64,000 nucleotides of DNA from an uncultured Bacteroidales bacterium (GCA_946411385.1 CAMKDV010000014.1:1-64000), one strand, 5' to 3'; shown: positions 40,116 to 47,519, counted from the stretch's first letter. Made by a program: numbers and translations. Notes: generated by a model from the letters alone, not told the origin.

Positions 40116-40559
40116 ATGTTACAAATCGGAGACAAGATGCCGGCATTCAGCGCGGCAGATGAAACAGGAAAGATCGTTACGAATAATGACCTGTTGGGCA
40201 AACCGTCAGTCATCTATTTCTACCCGAAGGACTCAACACCCGGCTGCACGGCTGAAGCGTGCAATATCCGTGACAACTACCACGCTTTCCTCGCGCAAGG
40301 CTATCAGGTCTATGGCGTTAGCAAAGACAGCCAGGCCTCGCATGTCAAGTTCAAACAGAAATACGACCTGCCTTTCCCGCTGCTGAGCGACCCGACCACC
40401 GCTATGCTGCAAGCTTTTGGCGCCTGGGGCGAGAAAAAGAACTACGGCAAAGTCACGATGGGCACACTCCGCAAAACCTTCATCTTCAATGCCGAAGGCA
40501 TCCTCGTGCGCATCATCGACAAAGTCGACACCAAGAACCACACCGCGCAGATCTTGTAG
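40116..40559 (+). CDS. bcp: Thioredoxin-dependent thiol peroxidase (Bcp/PrxQ)
   Basis: Reduces hydroperoxides. Peroxidatic Cys44 is in DSTPGCTAEACNIRD and resolving Cys49 is five residues on, the atypical 2-Cys PrxQ arrangement. At 147 aa it is full length. It is the last gene before the accessory island. Confidence 0.95.
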   Translation: MLQIGDKMPAFSAADETGKIVTNNDLLGKPSVIYFYPKDSTPGCTAEACNIRDNYHAFLAQGYQVYGVSKDSQASHVKFKQKYDLPFPLLSDPTTAMLQAFGAWGEKKNYGKVTMGTLRKTFIFNAEGILVRIIDKVDTKNHTAQIL

Positions 40560-40627
40560 GGTAGGTCTCACTGATTTCCGATATTTACTGCAATTTCGTT
40601 AAAAATTGGCAATTTTTACCCCTTATA

Positions 40628-40659
40628 TTTGCAAATATCGAATATTTTTTGTAACTTTG
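40628..40659 (+). promoter_or_regulatory. Consensus promoter of the nucleotidyltransferase pair
   Basis: TTTG at 40628-40631 followed by CAAATATC, 20-nt spacer ending TTTTTTG, TAACTTTG at 40652-40659. The first ATG at 40720 is 60 bp downstream. Confidence 0.88.
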
Positions 40660-40719
40660 TAGTCAGTTTCGTAAAGCACCAATGTTGGTCAAAGCGAAAA
40701 ACAACAAAAAAACACTAAT

Positions 40720-40857
40720 ATGTCAGTAGAAGAGATTCATCAAAGAGAGATGCAACATCTCTTTGAACAATCAATGAAACCGATTGACTACCAATGGGAG
40801 ATAAAGCATCATCAACAGATGCACGAGGAATACGAGCGTAGTTGCAGCAATGGATAA
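40720..40857 (+). CDS. Small helical protein, 45 aa, upstream partner of the nucleotidyltransferase
   Basis: ATG at 40720, TAA at 40855-40857. The product is charged and fully helix-prone (MSVEEIHQREMQHLFEQ start, HHQQMHEEYERS end). It is first in the transcript from the promoter at 40628-40659, and its last 8 nt overlap the start of the nucleotidyltransferase gene. Too short for a HEPN toxin; it may be a partner or regulator of the enzyme. Family unknown. Confidence 0.65.
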   Translation: MSVEEIHQREMQHLFEQSMKPIDYQWEIKHHQQMHEEYERSCSNG

Positions 40858-41167
40858 AAGACAAGCTCTAAATTATGAAGAGGCATTAAGTCTTGTACGT
40901 CGTTACAAGCAGGCTATTGCTCATCGCTTTCCGCAAGAACCGAAGGTGATGATGTTTGGTTCGTATAGCAAAGGCTATGCTAATCCCGATAGCGATATAG
41001 ATGTAGCTGTAATAGTTCCGACTTATGGTAATCGGAAGATAGAGATTTCGCAAGGACTATGGAAAGAAACTCGTAACGTAAGTTTCTTGATTGAACCGGT
41101 GCTGATTGCCGAAGATCGTCCGTCGCCGTTGTATGACGATATCATGCGCACCGGCGTAGCCGTATAA
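40850..41167 (+). CDS. Nucleotidyltransferase-domain protein (MNT type), 105 aa
   Basis: Minimal nucleotidyltransferase: Gly37-Ser38 and Asp49-x-Asp51 in GSYSKGYANPDSDIDVAV, with a third acidic residue probably Glu98-Asp100 region. MNT proteins are often antitoxins that AMPylate or otherwise modify a HEPN toxin; no HEPN gene is next to it here, only the 45-aa ORF. The 8-nt overlap with that ORF implies coupled translation. Confidence 0.85.
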   Translation: MDKRQALNYEEALSLVRRYKQAIAHRFPQEPKVMMFGSYSKGYANPDSDIDVAVIVPTYGNRKIEISQGLWKETRNVSFLIEPVLIAEDRPSPLYDDIMRTGVAV

Positions 41168-41236
41168 GAAACTTCCCCGCTTGCGGGTATATATAACTAC
41201 TGCTGTCATCAACAGCATAAAAAACGATGCGTCTCC

Positions 41237-41260
41237 TCCCGACGACGCTAATATCGGGAA
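41237..41260. terminator. Hairpin after the nucleotidyltransferase gene
   Basis: TCCCGA pairs with TCGGGA across an 11-nt loop, ~70 bp after the stop codon at 41167. Two smaller hairpins lie before it (CCCGC/GCGGG near 41176 and TGCTGT/ACAGCA near 41202). Termination is inferred; no U-run is present. Confidence 0.4.
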
Positions 41261-41271
41261 AGACATAATAT

Positions 41272-41486
41272 AAAAGGCGTTTATTGACGCTTGTTTTGGC
41301 TTAACTGAATCTGGTAAATTTATGTACCCAAGACAAGAAGTTTCAATAGACGTTCATGGATATGTATATATCCACGCATTTATTGCGTGCTGTACATATC
41401 AGCGTGAACGTTATTGTTTATTCTTGTACAAAGGTATTACCAGAACCCAGTTAAGGAGAATAAGCGTGATAACATTCACGCTTTTG
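41272..41486 (+). ncRNA. Long rod-like structured RNA candidate, 6S RNA-like
   Basis: The whole 214 bp is one imperfect palindrome centred on a 5-nt loop at 41379-41383. Paired segments from outside in: AAAAGGCGT with ACGCTTTT; ACGCTT (41287-41292) with AAGCGT (41462-41467); CTTAACTG (41300-41307) with CAGTTAAG (41448-41455); CTGGTAA (41311-41317) with TTACCAG (41437-41443); a large bubble (41318-41332 against 41428-41436); ACAAGAA with TTCTTGT; CAATA-ACGTTCA with TGAACGTTATTG; GATATGTA with TACATATC; CACGCA with TGCGTG. Closing stem, central bubble and long apical arm match the architecture of 6S RNA. The 3' end alone also folds as a terminator (AAGCGTG/CACGCTT plus UUUU). A mobile inverted-repeat element is the alternative. 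No standard -7 element was found upstream. Confidence 0.6.
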
Positions 41487-41578
41487 TTGTATGTAACTTA
41501 GAATAATTAATTCCTACAAATATGGATGAGGAAAAATAACGAAGTATTGTTAGTTAATAACTATTAAATATTTGTCTT

Positions 41579-41899
41579 ATGTTTTATAATGAGAATTCAA
41601 AACAAATCATCGATGGACTTTATCTCCAAATGACGGATTTCATTCCGAAGTACCATTGTCGTGTAGAGCGCATTGAATCACCAAAGAAAGCTCTTCTAAT
41701 GTATACGGCGAGCGGTTATCTGATCTATGGCTATGAGTTTTACACAGGGACGTCCGGAGAGTTGACTTCTGTCAAATGTATCGGGAAAAATTTAGAGAAA
41801 GAGGTTGTTGCTATGCAACAATCAGGGTTAATATTTAAATGGCCCATAAAGCGCATAGACACATCAGATTTTCCTGAATCAGTAATGGTGTATATCTAA
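41579..41899 (+). CDS. Orphan protein, 106 aa
   Basis: I do not recognise it. Small alpha/beta protein starting MFYNENSKQIIDGLYLQM, with no signal peptide or membrane segment. It is the first of four co-directional, A+T-rich orphan genes (41579-43979) with spacers of 12-118 bp. Arrays of small unrelated soluble proteins like this are often immunity genes or parts of defence loci, but nothing in the sequence proves it. Confidence 0.6.
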   Translation: MFYNENSKQIIDGLYLQMTDFIPKYHCRVERIESPKKALLMYTASGYLIYGYEFYTGTSGELTSVKCIGKNLEKEVVAMQQSGLIFKWPIKRIDTSDFPESVMVYI

Positions 41900-41911
41900 T
41901 TTTTCATATAT

Positions 41912-42526
41912 ATGAGTAATATCGAAAACATAGCTCGCCAAATTAAACAGGCAAATGGAGTGGGCGTAAGAGGTTCACTCATAGAGTTGTACAATGCCGT
42001 CATAAGGAATCCCGAGCAGTTGTCACAAGTTTCCGATTTTCAAAGCGTCGGATATGCTTTCTCATGCATGCTTAGATCATCAATTTCTGACGACTTAGAT
42101 GTGCTACAGCGCATCTCGAGTGTAGCTTACCTTTTTTTAACATTAGCATTACACCAAAGCCCCAATAATGTTGAATTAAAGAAACAGCGCATTCGCACAA
42201 TGGTCTGGGCTGCTGATTCCTTTGGATACACAGCAATGTCCGCTCCAAGGGCGCATCACAATTCATACAACGCAGTTAGTCGTTTCACAAGTCCAGAATA
42301 TTATAGCGCCAAAATGATTATAGCTGACATTGCTGACGTGCCTGGTCTTGAGACTGATTTTGAATTCAGAAAATATTGGGAAGAGGCAGGCTTACACTTC
42401 CGGAATCGATTCTCTGGCACCACATGTGATTACCGTTCTGTTGCTGCTGAAGGGCGTGAAATGCATAAGGCACTTTTCGAACCTTTGCGCAACCGAATAA
42501 TTGACGAAGCAGATATTGACTTCTAG
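41912..42526 (+). CDS. Orphan protein, 204 aa
   Basis: Unrecognised soluble, largely helical protein (MSNIENIARQIKQANG start). Helices between ~30 and 100 look like a TPR-like pack (SVAYLFLTLALHQSPNNVELKKQ), but no repeat consensus is clear. It follows the 106-aa gene by 12 bp, probably in one transcript. Confidence 0.6.
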   Translation: MSNIENIARQIKQANGVGVRGSLIELYNAVIRNPEQLSQVSDFQSVGYAFSCMLRSSISDDLDVLQRISSVAYLFLTLALHQSPNNVELKKQRIRTMVWAADSFGYTAMSAPRAHHNSYNAVSRFTSPEYYSAKMIIADIADVPGLETDFEFRKYWEEAGLHFRNRFSGTTCDYRSVAAEGREMHKALFEPLRNRIIDEADIDF

Positions 42527-42644
42527 TCAATGAATCAAAATATTGTCCGCCATTAGTGATAGGACGCGTTCGTAGATTAACCTCAAAAGTTTATACGACC
42601 GATTACCCATTATGTGTGGGGCACTAATATATAAACAATCTATC

Positions 42645-43217
42645 ATGACAAAAGAAGAGCTAATTGCCAAATCCGGCGAACTTATAACTGAAGGATTTGT
42701 AAACATCCTATTGAGAGCTTATGATGAAGGGTATAAGCAAGGTCTAAAAGTAGGTGAGGTAAATGAATGTAGGAATCATAACTTGACCAGAGTTAGGTTT
42801 TTTGATTTCCATCTGCCAAGCGACACTATTTGGGTCGCGTATGCAGACGATGCATCTAATATTTACTCCTATTCAAAATCAATTGAATGTGGTCTAAAAC
42901 TACCTACAGAAGAGCAAGCAATGGAACTCTTAATGTTGACTGTAAAATATGCTCAGTATGATGATTTACATCATCTGCATATCAAAGATGTTAAAGATGA
43001 TGATCATGACCTCTTCTATTATTATCAAAGCTACAAAGGATGTACATACCACTATGAAGGACTTGCCATATGGTGGAAGCAGAAACCAGATGGAAACGAT
43101 CAAATACAAGCAATAGTGCTACAACATGATAAAGCAGAAAAGAGATATTATTTTTCAAAAGAAAGTATTTCTATTTCTGATCCATACTTAACCATGTTTG
43201 TCGCACCTAAATGCTAA
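42645..43217 (+). CDS. Orphan protein, 190 aa
   Basis: Start taken at 42645 (MTKEELIAKSGELITEGF); an ATG at 42612 in frame would add 11 unlikely residues. Soluble, with an N-terminal helical region and a beta-rich, acidic second half (HHLHIKDVKDDDHDLFYYYQ). No family recognised. The 118-bp gap before it shows no promoter of the standard type. Confidence 0.55.
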   Translation: MTKEELIAKSGELITEGFVNILLRAYDEGYKQGLKVGEVNECRNHNLTRVRFFDFHLPSDTIWVAYADDASNIYSYSKSIECGLKLPTEEQAMELLMLTVKYAQYDDLHHLHIKDVKDDDHDLFYYYQSYKGCTYHYEGLAIWWKQKPDGNDQIQAIVLQHDKAEKRYYFSKESISISDPYLTMFVAPKC

Positions 43218-43232
43218 AATGACTATAATATT

Positions 43233-43979
43233 ATGGAACACTTAACGCTTATCAGTTATCTTGTTAATAACATTAGTAAGGGATATGGTGATTTTACTAA
43301 TTCGGCACCATATAAAGATGAGTATGACCGTTTTCGTAGAGATGCCGCGATTTATTGCTATAGTGGAATGCTGGCCGTAGTAAAACAAATAACTACGAGC
43401 CCAGAATATAGTCACTGGATGAAGCAAAATGCCGCAACTTTGCGACAATCGTTAGATGAGGACAGAAATCTCGAGTTTATAGTCAGAAGAACGTATGATT
43501 CCGTTACAGAAGATGGAGATGATATATGCGATGAACAGAGTGTTGGCTGGTATATGGCTGTTCATACATATATGCATTGTCTGGCCTTTGACTCTTATGA
43601 TTTTAAGGAAATCTTTGAGTCGTCATGGAAACGGTATTATTCTGTCGAATATCAGAACTTTGTTCGTGGTTATAGTAAAAGAATGCCAGATATTGATTTT
43701 AATGAATTCGTTGATAAATGTTTAGACGCAGATCGAAAGAGAATTCTGGATTATAGGAGTCAAATTAGAATGAAATTCCCATATGGTTCTACTGACGATG
43801 AGTATCTGAGCTCGCTCTGCATGCATGCCAAGGATATTTATGAAACTTCTGACCTGTCTGAAGAAACACTTGGGGCAATCGTAATGGCTGTGAGCAGTCT
43901 GTATATGGAAGAAACGTCTCGTGTGTTAACGGAAGAGGGGCTCATTATTGTAGCAAAGAAGATCTTGTCCGCAAGTTGA
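43233..43979 (+). CDS. Orphan protein, 248 aa
   Basis: Soluble, helical and acidic protein (MEHLTLISYLVNNISKG start). No motif or signal peptide recognised. It follows the 190-aa gene by 15 bp and is the last of the four-gene orphan run. A 6-bp hairpin with CTTT after it lies 51 bp downstream. Confidence 0.6.
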   Translation: MEHLTLISYLVNNISKGYGDFTNSAPYKDEYDRFRRDAAIYCYSGMLAVVKQITTSPEYSHWMKQNAATLRQSLDEDRNLEFIVRRTYDSVTEDGDDICDEQSVGWYMAVHTYMHCLAFDSYDFKEIFESSWKRYYSVEYQNFVRGYSKRMPDIDFNEFVDKCLDADRKRILDYRSQIRMKFPYGSTDDEYLSSLCMHAKDIYETSDLSEETLGAIVMAVSSLYMEETSRVLTEEGLIIVAKKILSAS

Positions 43980-44030
43980 TTGATATTTCGTGGGAAGATA
44001 TCTCAAAACTAAACTCCTCAAAACATAGCA

Positions 44031-44057
44031 AGACAACCTTGGCAGCATTGTCTCTTT
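44031..44057 (+). terminator. Weak terminator-like hairpin after the orphan run
   Basis: AGACAA (44031-44036) pairs with TTGTCT (44048-44053) across 11 nt and is followed by CTTTG. The stem is short and the U-run poor. Confidence 0.35.
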
Positions 44058-44116
44058 GAGCTCAAACGTAGAAGTGTTATTTGATTTTCTCAAATTAATT
44101 GAAAACGCCCCGATAA

Positions 44117-44148
44117 TTTGCAAATGTCAAAAATTATTCGTACCTTTG
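44117..44148 (+). promoter_or_regulatory. Consensus promoter of the HTH gene
   Basis: TTTG at 44117-44120 followed by CAAATGTC, 20-nt spacer, TACCTTTG at 44141-44148. The ATG at 44180 is 31 bp downstream. Confidence 0.88.
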
Positions 44149-44179
44149 CAGAAAAATCACATATTAATCGCAAACGGGT

Positions 44180-44869
44180 ATGAGGATCAAGACTATTCAA
44201 ATCGGGAAACTGATTGCTGACGAACTGGAGCGGCAAGGGCAGTCCGTGCAATGGCTGTCGGAACAGATTGGCACATCGCTGCAGAACTGCTATAAGATCC
44301 TGCATGCGACATCAGTCAACACAGAGGCGTTGCAACTTATGTCCGAAGCACTAAACCGCAACTTCTTCGCGGACTATGCAGCGTTGATGGAAGTGCCGCA
44401 GTTGGAACTTCCTGTAGAAAATTATATCCCTGATTTTCATCGGCAGTTCTACGCCATCGTTGAGCCTGTTCTCCTTGATGCCGGTTACAGAGGTCATATC
44501 AAAGATGGTCTCATGACGGTTTGGATTGGTGATCCGCGGATAGAGGTTCACCACGAAGAGGGCGACTTATATTCTGAGGATGTTTCACTATTGTACACAC
44601 TGAAAGATAAGCGGTTCAAGGAGTTACATTGGGCTGGCTGTGCAGTACTTGCAAACGAGTTGGCATTGCACAATCCGCAATGGAGCATATCGTTCGACTA
44701 CGACAAGATGGTTCTGTTTGCACGATACAATTGTTGCGTCTTCCGACCGGATGATTTGGTTAGGCACCTTAATGATAGTAATCGCCTCTATTGCGATTTG
44801 TATGATGACCTGCAGTGGTACTTGCCGCAGGTACTCAAAGACTTACCAAAGGACTGTCCGGAAGACTAA
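44180..44869 (+). CDS. XRE-like helix-turn-helix protein with C-terminal unknown domain, 229 aa
   Basis: Residues ~8-62 look like a lambda-repressor-type HTH (IGKLIADELERQGQSVQWLS then TSLQNCYKILHATSVNTEAL). The remaining ~165 residues form an unrecognised alpha/beta domain. It has its own strong promoter and 200 bp of leader sequence from the orphan run. It could regulate this island; no obvious operator sits at its own promoter. Confidence 0.7.
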   Translation: MRIKTIQIGKLIADELERQGQSVQWLSEQIGTSLQNCYKILHATSVNTEALQLMSEALNRNFFADYAALMEVPQLELPVENYIPDFHRQFYAIVEPVLLDAGYRGHIKDGLMTVWIGDPRIEVHHEEGDLYSEDVSLLYTLKDKRFKELHWAGCAVLANELALHNPQWSISFDYDKMVLFARYNCCVFRPDDLVRHLNDSNRLYCDLYDDLQWYLPQVLKDLPKDCPED

Positions 44870-44984
44870 TCCTCGGTACACAAAGCCATTCCTACTTTTA
44901 CCAAAAAGTAGATAGTTTTTCTCGGTGAGCCAGAATTTCACTAACACTTTATTCCTAGCATTCGCCGAAAAAATGAGCACGATG

Positions 44985-45032
44985 GGTTACTTTCCCGCCC
45001 CAAATCGTCATTAACGTATGTAGGGGAACCCC
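44985..45032. repeat. 48-bp direct repeat, left copy
   Basis: Begins GGTTACTTTCCCGCCCC and ends TAGGGGAACCCC. The right copy is at 46637-46684; the two differ at one position (C or A at base 45). The ends GGGTT and AACCC are inverted, so it can fold as a hairpin. It ends 15 bp before the ATG at 45048. Confidence 0.95.
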
Positions 45033-45047
45033 AAAAATCATATCATA

Positions 45048-45518
45048 ATGCGGAACATTATCAAACTAATTAAAGAATATCTTCACCAGAAAGAAGAGAA
45101 AAAATCATTGGCGTTGCTACATTGGTCATGCGACAAATTGGCTATATCAATTTCTGACTTAATTCTTGTTACAGATGAGGAATGTGAGCAGATTATTAAC
45201 CAATTAGAGCAACAAATTGCGAAAGAGATTGGCGATGAACCGTATACCGTTTCTGGAGCTGATCTCCCCGGTTCGAATATCCCAGCTGATTATGTCATTC
45301 CGCAAGCATATACTTGGCGTGATATCATCAGATGCTTAAAGCAAAGGACGAAGCAGGTGTATCGTATTAAAACAGAAACATCCATGGGAGATGTATTGCT
45401 ATTCTATTATTGCTCCAGTGCTGAAACGTGGAAACAATTATGCGGTCGCGCCGGTTATATGCTCATAAGTACGAACCCCTTAGCAGAAATCGGTTTTGCC
45501 TGCCACCGGATGAACTGA
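45048..45518 (+). CDS. Hypothetical protein, 156 aa, in the repeat-flanked module
   Basis: Unrecognised soluble protein. Residues 1-75 are helical and charged (MRNIIKLIKEYLHQKEEKK), with an alpha/beta C-terminal half. It starts 15 bp after the left 48-bp repeat. The lipoprotein gene starts 50 bp after its stop (45569). Both lie between the two repeats and may function together. Confidence 0.6.
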   Translation: MRNIIKLIKEYLHQKEEKKSLALLHWSCDKLAISISDLILVTDEECEQIINQLEQQIAKEIGDEPYTVSGADLPGSNIPADYVIPQAYTWRDIIRCLKQRTKQVYRIKTETSMGDVLLFYYCSSAETWKQLCGRAGYMLISTNPLAEIGFACHRMN

Positions 45519-45568
45519 GACAGTACAGACACTTATATCACCGAATCCCTCAAAAAGAAAAACAAGTC

Positions 45569-46597
45569 ATGACTTCAAATGGCAACAAGCTAAAATCATA
45601 CAGCAATATGAAATTCTTCCAAAGCTTTTCCGCCTTCGTATTGGCAGGGCTGGCAATCGGTTTTGCGTCATGCGGAAGCAAGCAACAACCATCAGCACTA
45701 TTGCAAGAGCCTGAAACAAACATCATTGACAGCCTCCAGCAGATTGTTGCCGAGGAAGTTGCTGCACAAATGGGAAAAGTTCAAGCAGAGTGCGCATGCG
45801 CTGTCCTTATCAACAAGGACGGCCAACTAGTTGCAATAGTTGAAACAGCACCCGATACTATCAGTGCTTCAGGCGACATAGAGGCTGGCTCTATCATCAT
45901 TCCGTTTAGCATCTTAGCCGCTCACCACAATGCCTTGGGAATAGATAGTTCGTCTACCGTTTCTATCACCAAGTGGGGCTACATGACCGACAAATTCATT
46001 GTTCTTGATAGCCACCCTATGGATACAACTCTAAAAGTGCGAGATGTGATTGCCTTCAGTTCAAATCCGGGAACATGTCAGCTTTTGCAAGACTTTTCCT
46101 ATTACATATTTGAGCGACGCTTCAACGAAATGGGCATCCTAAACGAGACGCGCAATAAAAGCGATATGTTTTGTCATGCCATAGGAATGGAACTCTGCAC
46201 TTCCCCCATACACATTGCGTGGCTATATCATTGCCTTGGGCAAGGCTTGTTCCCAGAAGAATGGGATGTTGTATCTAGCGGCGTTATCGAAGGCCTGCAT
46301 GACTGCGTGTGGAACAACAATCTCGGAACTGCCTCTGCCCGAAAGTGGGGTGACCGTATAGTGGAATACAGAGCACAAAGCGCAAGAGTGCCAATCATTG
46401 GAAAGACCGGTTCTGCATTCATGAATAGCCCATTTAGGGTAAATCTCATATCGTTTGTTGGCATCTTTCCCAAGAATGAGCCGCAGTATACTTGTCTTGT
46501 GCTATTCAAAACATCGCAAAATTCCCCTTTATGCAATGCCGGCAATGAATGCGGCTCCGCCGTCCGTAGAATTGCAGAACGGATAATGCTGAACTAA
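45569..46597 (+). CDS. Lipoprotein with FtsI/PBP-like transpeptidase fold lacking the catalytic lysine, 342 aa
   Basis: N-terminal lipoprotein signal ends at Cys35 (GLAIGFASC); an alternative start is 45608. Residues ~60-342 follow the class B penicillin-binding protein transpeptidase plan: IEAGSIIIPFS where PGSTFKP is usual, IAFSSNPGTCQL with the SxN motif at 164-166, IIGKTGSAF with K279-T-G, then NLISFVGIFPKNEPQYTCLV. In the first motif the Ser is kept (108) but the Lys of SxxK is Ile111, so acylation should be abolished. No PBP dimerisation domain is present. I infer a catalytically dead, periplasm-facing relative that may bind peptidoglycan, beta-lactam or a partner. Confidence 0.75.
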   Translation: MTSNGNKLKSYSNMKFFQSFSAFVLAGLAIGFASCGSKQQPSALLQEPETNIIDSLQQIVAEEVAAQMGKVQAECACAVLINKDGQLVAIVETAPDTISASGDIEAGSIIIPFSILAAHHNALGIDSSSTVSITKWGYMTDKFIVLDSHPMDTTLKVRDVIAFSSNPGTCQLLQDFSYYIFERRFNEMGILNETRNKSDMFCHAIGMELCTSPIHIAWLYHCLGQGLFPEEWDVVSSGVIEGLHDCVWNNNLGTASARKWGDRIVEYRAQSARVPIIGKTGSAFMNSPFRVNLISFVGIFPKNEPQYTCLVLFKTSQNSPLCNAGNECGSAVRRIAERIMLN

Positions 46598-46636
46598 AAG
46601 CATATATAGAGATTCGTCTATAAAAATGAATAGGGT

Positions 46637-46684
46637 GGTTACTTTCCCGCCCCAAATCGTCATTAACGTATGTAGGGGAAACCC
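46637..46684. repeat. 48-bp direct repeat, right copy
   Basis: Same sequence and orientation as 44985-45032, with a single substitution (A for C). It ends 8 bp before an ATG at 46693. Together the copies enclose a 1.6-kb two-gene module. Confidence 0.95.
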
Positions 46685-46741
46685 AGAGAAACATGAATAT
46701 GAAAACTCGCAAAACACTCTATCCTAAAAAAGTTGACACCC

Positions 46742-46838
46742 AACTGTCTCAACTGTCTCAAGAATCTCATGCAAATTTTTGCATGGCAATATTGGCAATA
46801 TTGGCAATATTGGCAATATCGCCACTTTTGCCACTTTC
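46742..46838. repeat. 9-bp tandem repeats
   Basis: AACTGTCTC twice (46742-46759), then four units of GGCAATATT type (46785-46820), then GCCACTTTT, GCCACTTTC and GCCAGTGCA. All are in 9-bp register. A perfect palindrome CATGCAAATTTTTGCATG sits between the two tracts. Confidence 0.9.
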
Positions 46839-47084
46839 GCCAGTGCAATTTTTTATGTGCCTACATTGTTTTCTTACGCGTCAGCGGTTTTCTTATAAGC
46901 GCAGCGCGTTTTCTTTTAAGGCGGGCGGGCGATATGTTCAAATCGGCCGCGGTGGATGGCGATGGGTTGACGCACGGAAGCTTGTTTACGGGTGACAACC
47001 GGTCGGCATACATCAGGCAGTTGCCAGACTGCTGTGCCGCCGTGTTTTCGATAAAATTATAATGAATAATATTTTGGGGCTAAT

Positions 47085-47106
47085 TTTTGGGTAATTTTGG
47101 ACAAAT
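47085..47106. repeat. 22-bp block, second copy of 2211-2232
   Basis: Identical in sequence and orientation to 2211-2232, 45 kb away, with weaker similarity continuing on its 5' side (TTTTGGGG). It lies 14 bp before a perfect AT-rich palindrome. Confidence 0.85.
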
Positions 47107-47119
47107 AACACACCCATAG

Positions 47120-47142
47120 TATTATATACTACGTATATAATA
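47120..47142. promoter_or_regulatory. Perfect AT-rich palindrome with 10-bp arms
   Basis: TATTATATAC and GTATATAATA flank a TAC centre. Candidate binding site for a dimeric protein (repressor, partition or recombinase). No gene starts nearby. Confidence 0.6.
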
Positions 47143-47400
47143 CAGACTCACAAAACGTTAGTTATTCGTTATATATCGGTTAGATATTTGTTGATTATTA
47201 CCAGAGGCAATACCCAATTGGATAGGAGCATTCACTACCATCAATCCATCAATTCATTAATCTATTTCCTTTCCATTATCGGCCTGTTTCCACTCCATTA
47301 TCTATGGTATCCTAGACTTTACCCACACCCTTATGCCCCTCGCAAGACCCCATTCACGTCGTCTGTTAGGTCAAATGTCATCTGACGAAGTTTTTTGCAT

Positions 47401-47492
47401 GTCGCTGTGTCGCTCTTGTCGCTCTTTGCTATCTTTCTGATACTTTGTATTATATGCAGCAAAATATCCTATAAAAACAGCGACACAGCGAC
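47401..47492. repeat. 14-bp inverted repeats near the island edge
   Basis: GTCGCTGTGTCGCT at 47401-47414 and its exact inverse AGCGACACAGCGAC at 47479-47492, 64 bp apart. They lie just outside the acyl-CoA synthetase terminator and may mark an element end. Confidence 0.75.
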
Positions 47493-47519
47493 AACAGCGT
47501 CACCAATATTTTTAAACTA

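Larger units (their letters stand above)
46598..47519. other. Repeat-filled non-coding stretch, probable mobile-element remnant
   Basis: No convincing gene in ~0.9 kb. It holds the right 48-bp repeat, 9-bp tandem repeats, an 18-bp palindrome (46768-46785), a 22-bp block shared with 2211-2232, a 23-bp AT-rich palindrome and 14-bp inverted repeats. Open frames at 46693-46995 and 46733-47062 are dominated by the tandem repeats (ILAILAILAIS) and look unlike proteins. Confidence 0.6.

Noticed and set aside
41272..41486. Retron msr-msd or group II intron
   Set aside because: No reverse transcriptase gene nearby; a single rod with a terminator fits other explanations better.
44985..45032. Integron attC site
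   Set aside because: The inverted ends do not match the RYYYAAC/GTTRRRY core sites and no integrase gene is present.
44985..46684. CRISPR array
   Set aside because: Only two copies, 1.6 kb apart, with genes between. The heptamer arrays have no spacers, so they are not CRISPR either.
46693..47062. Two open frames (100 and 109 codons) after the right 48-bp repeat
   Set aside because: Repeat-driven sequence (ILAILAILAIS, QYWQYWQYW), no start context, no family.
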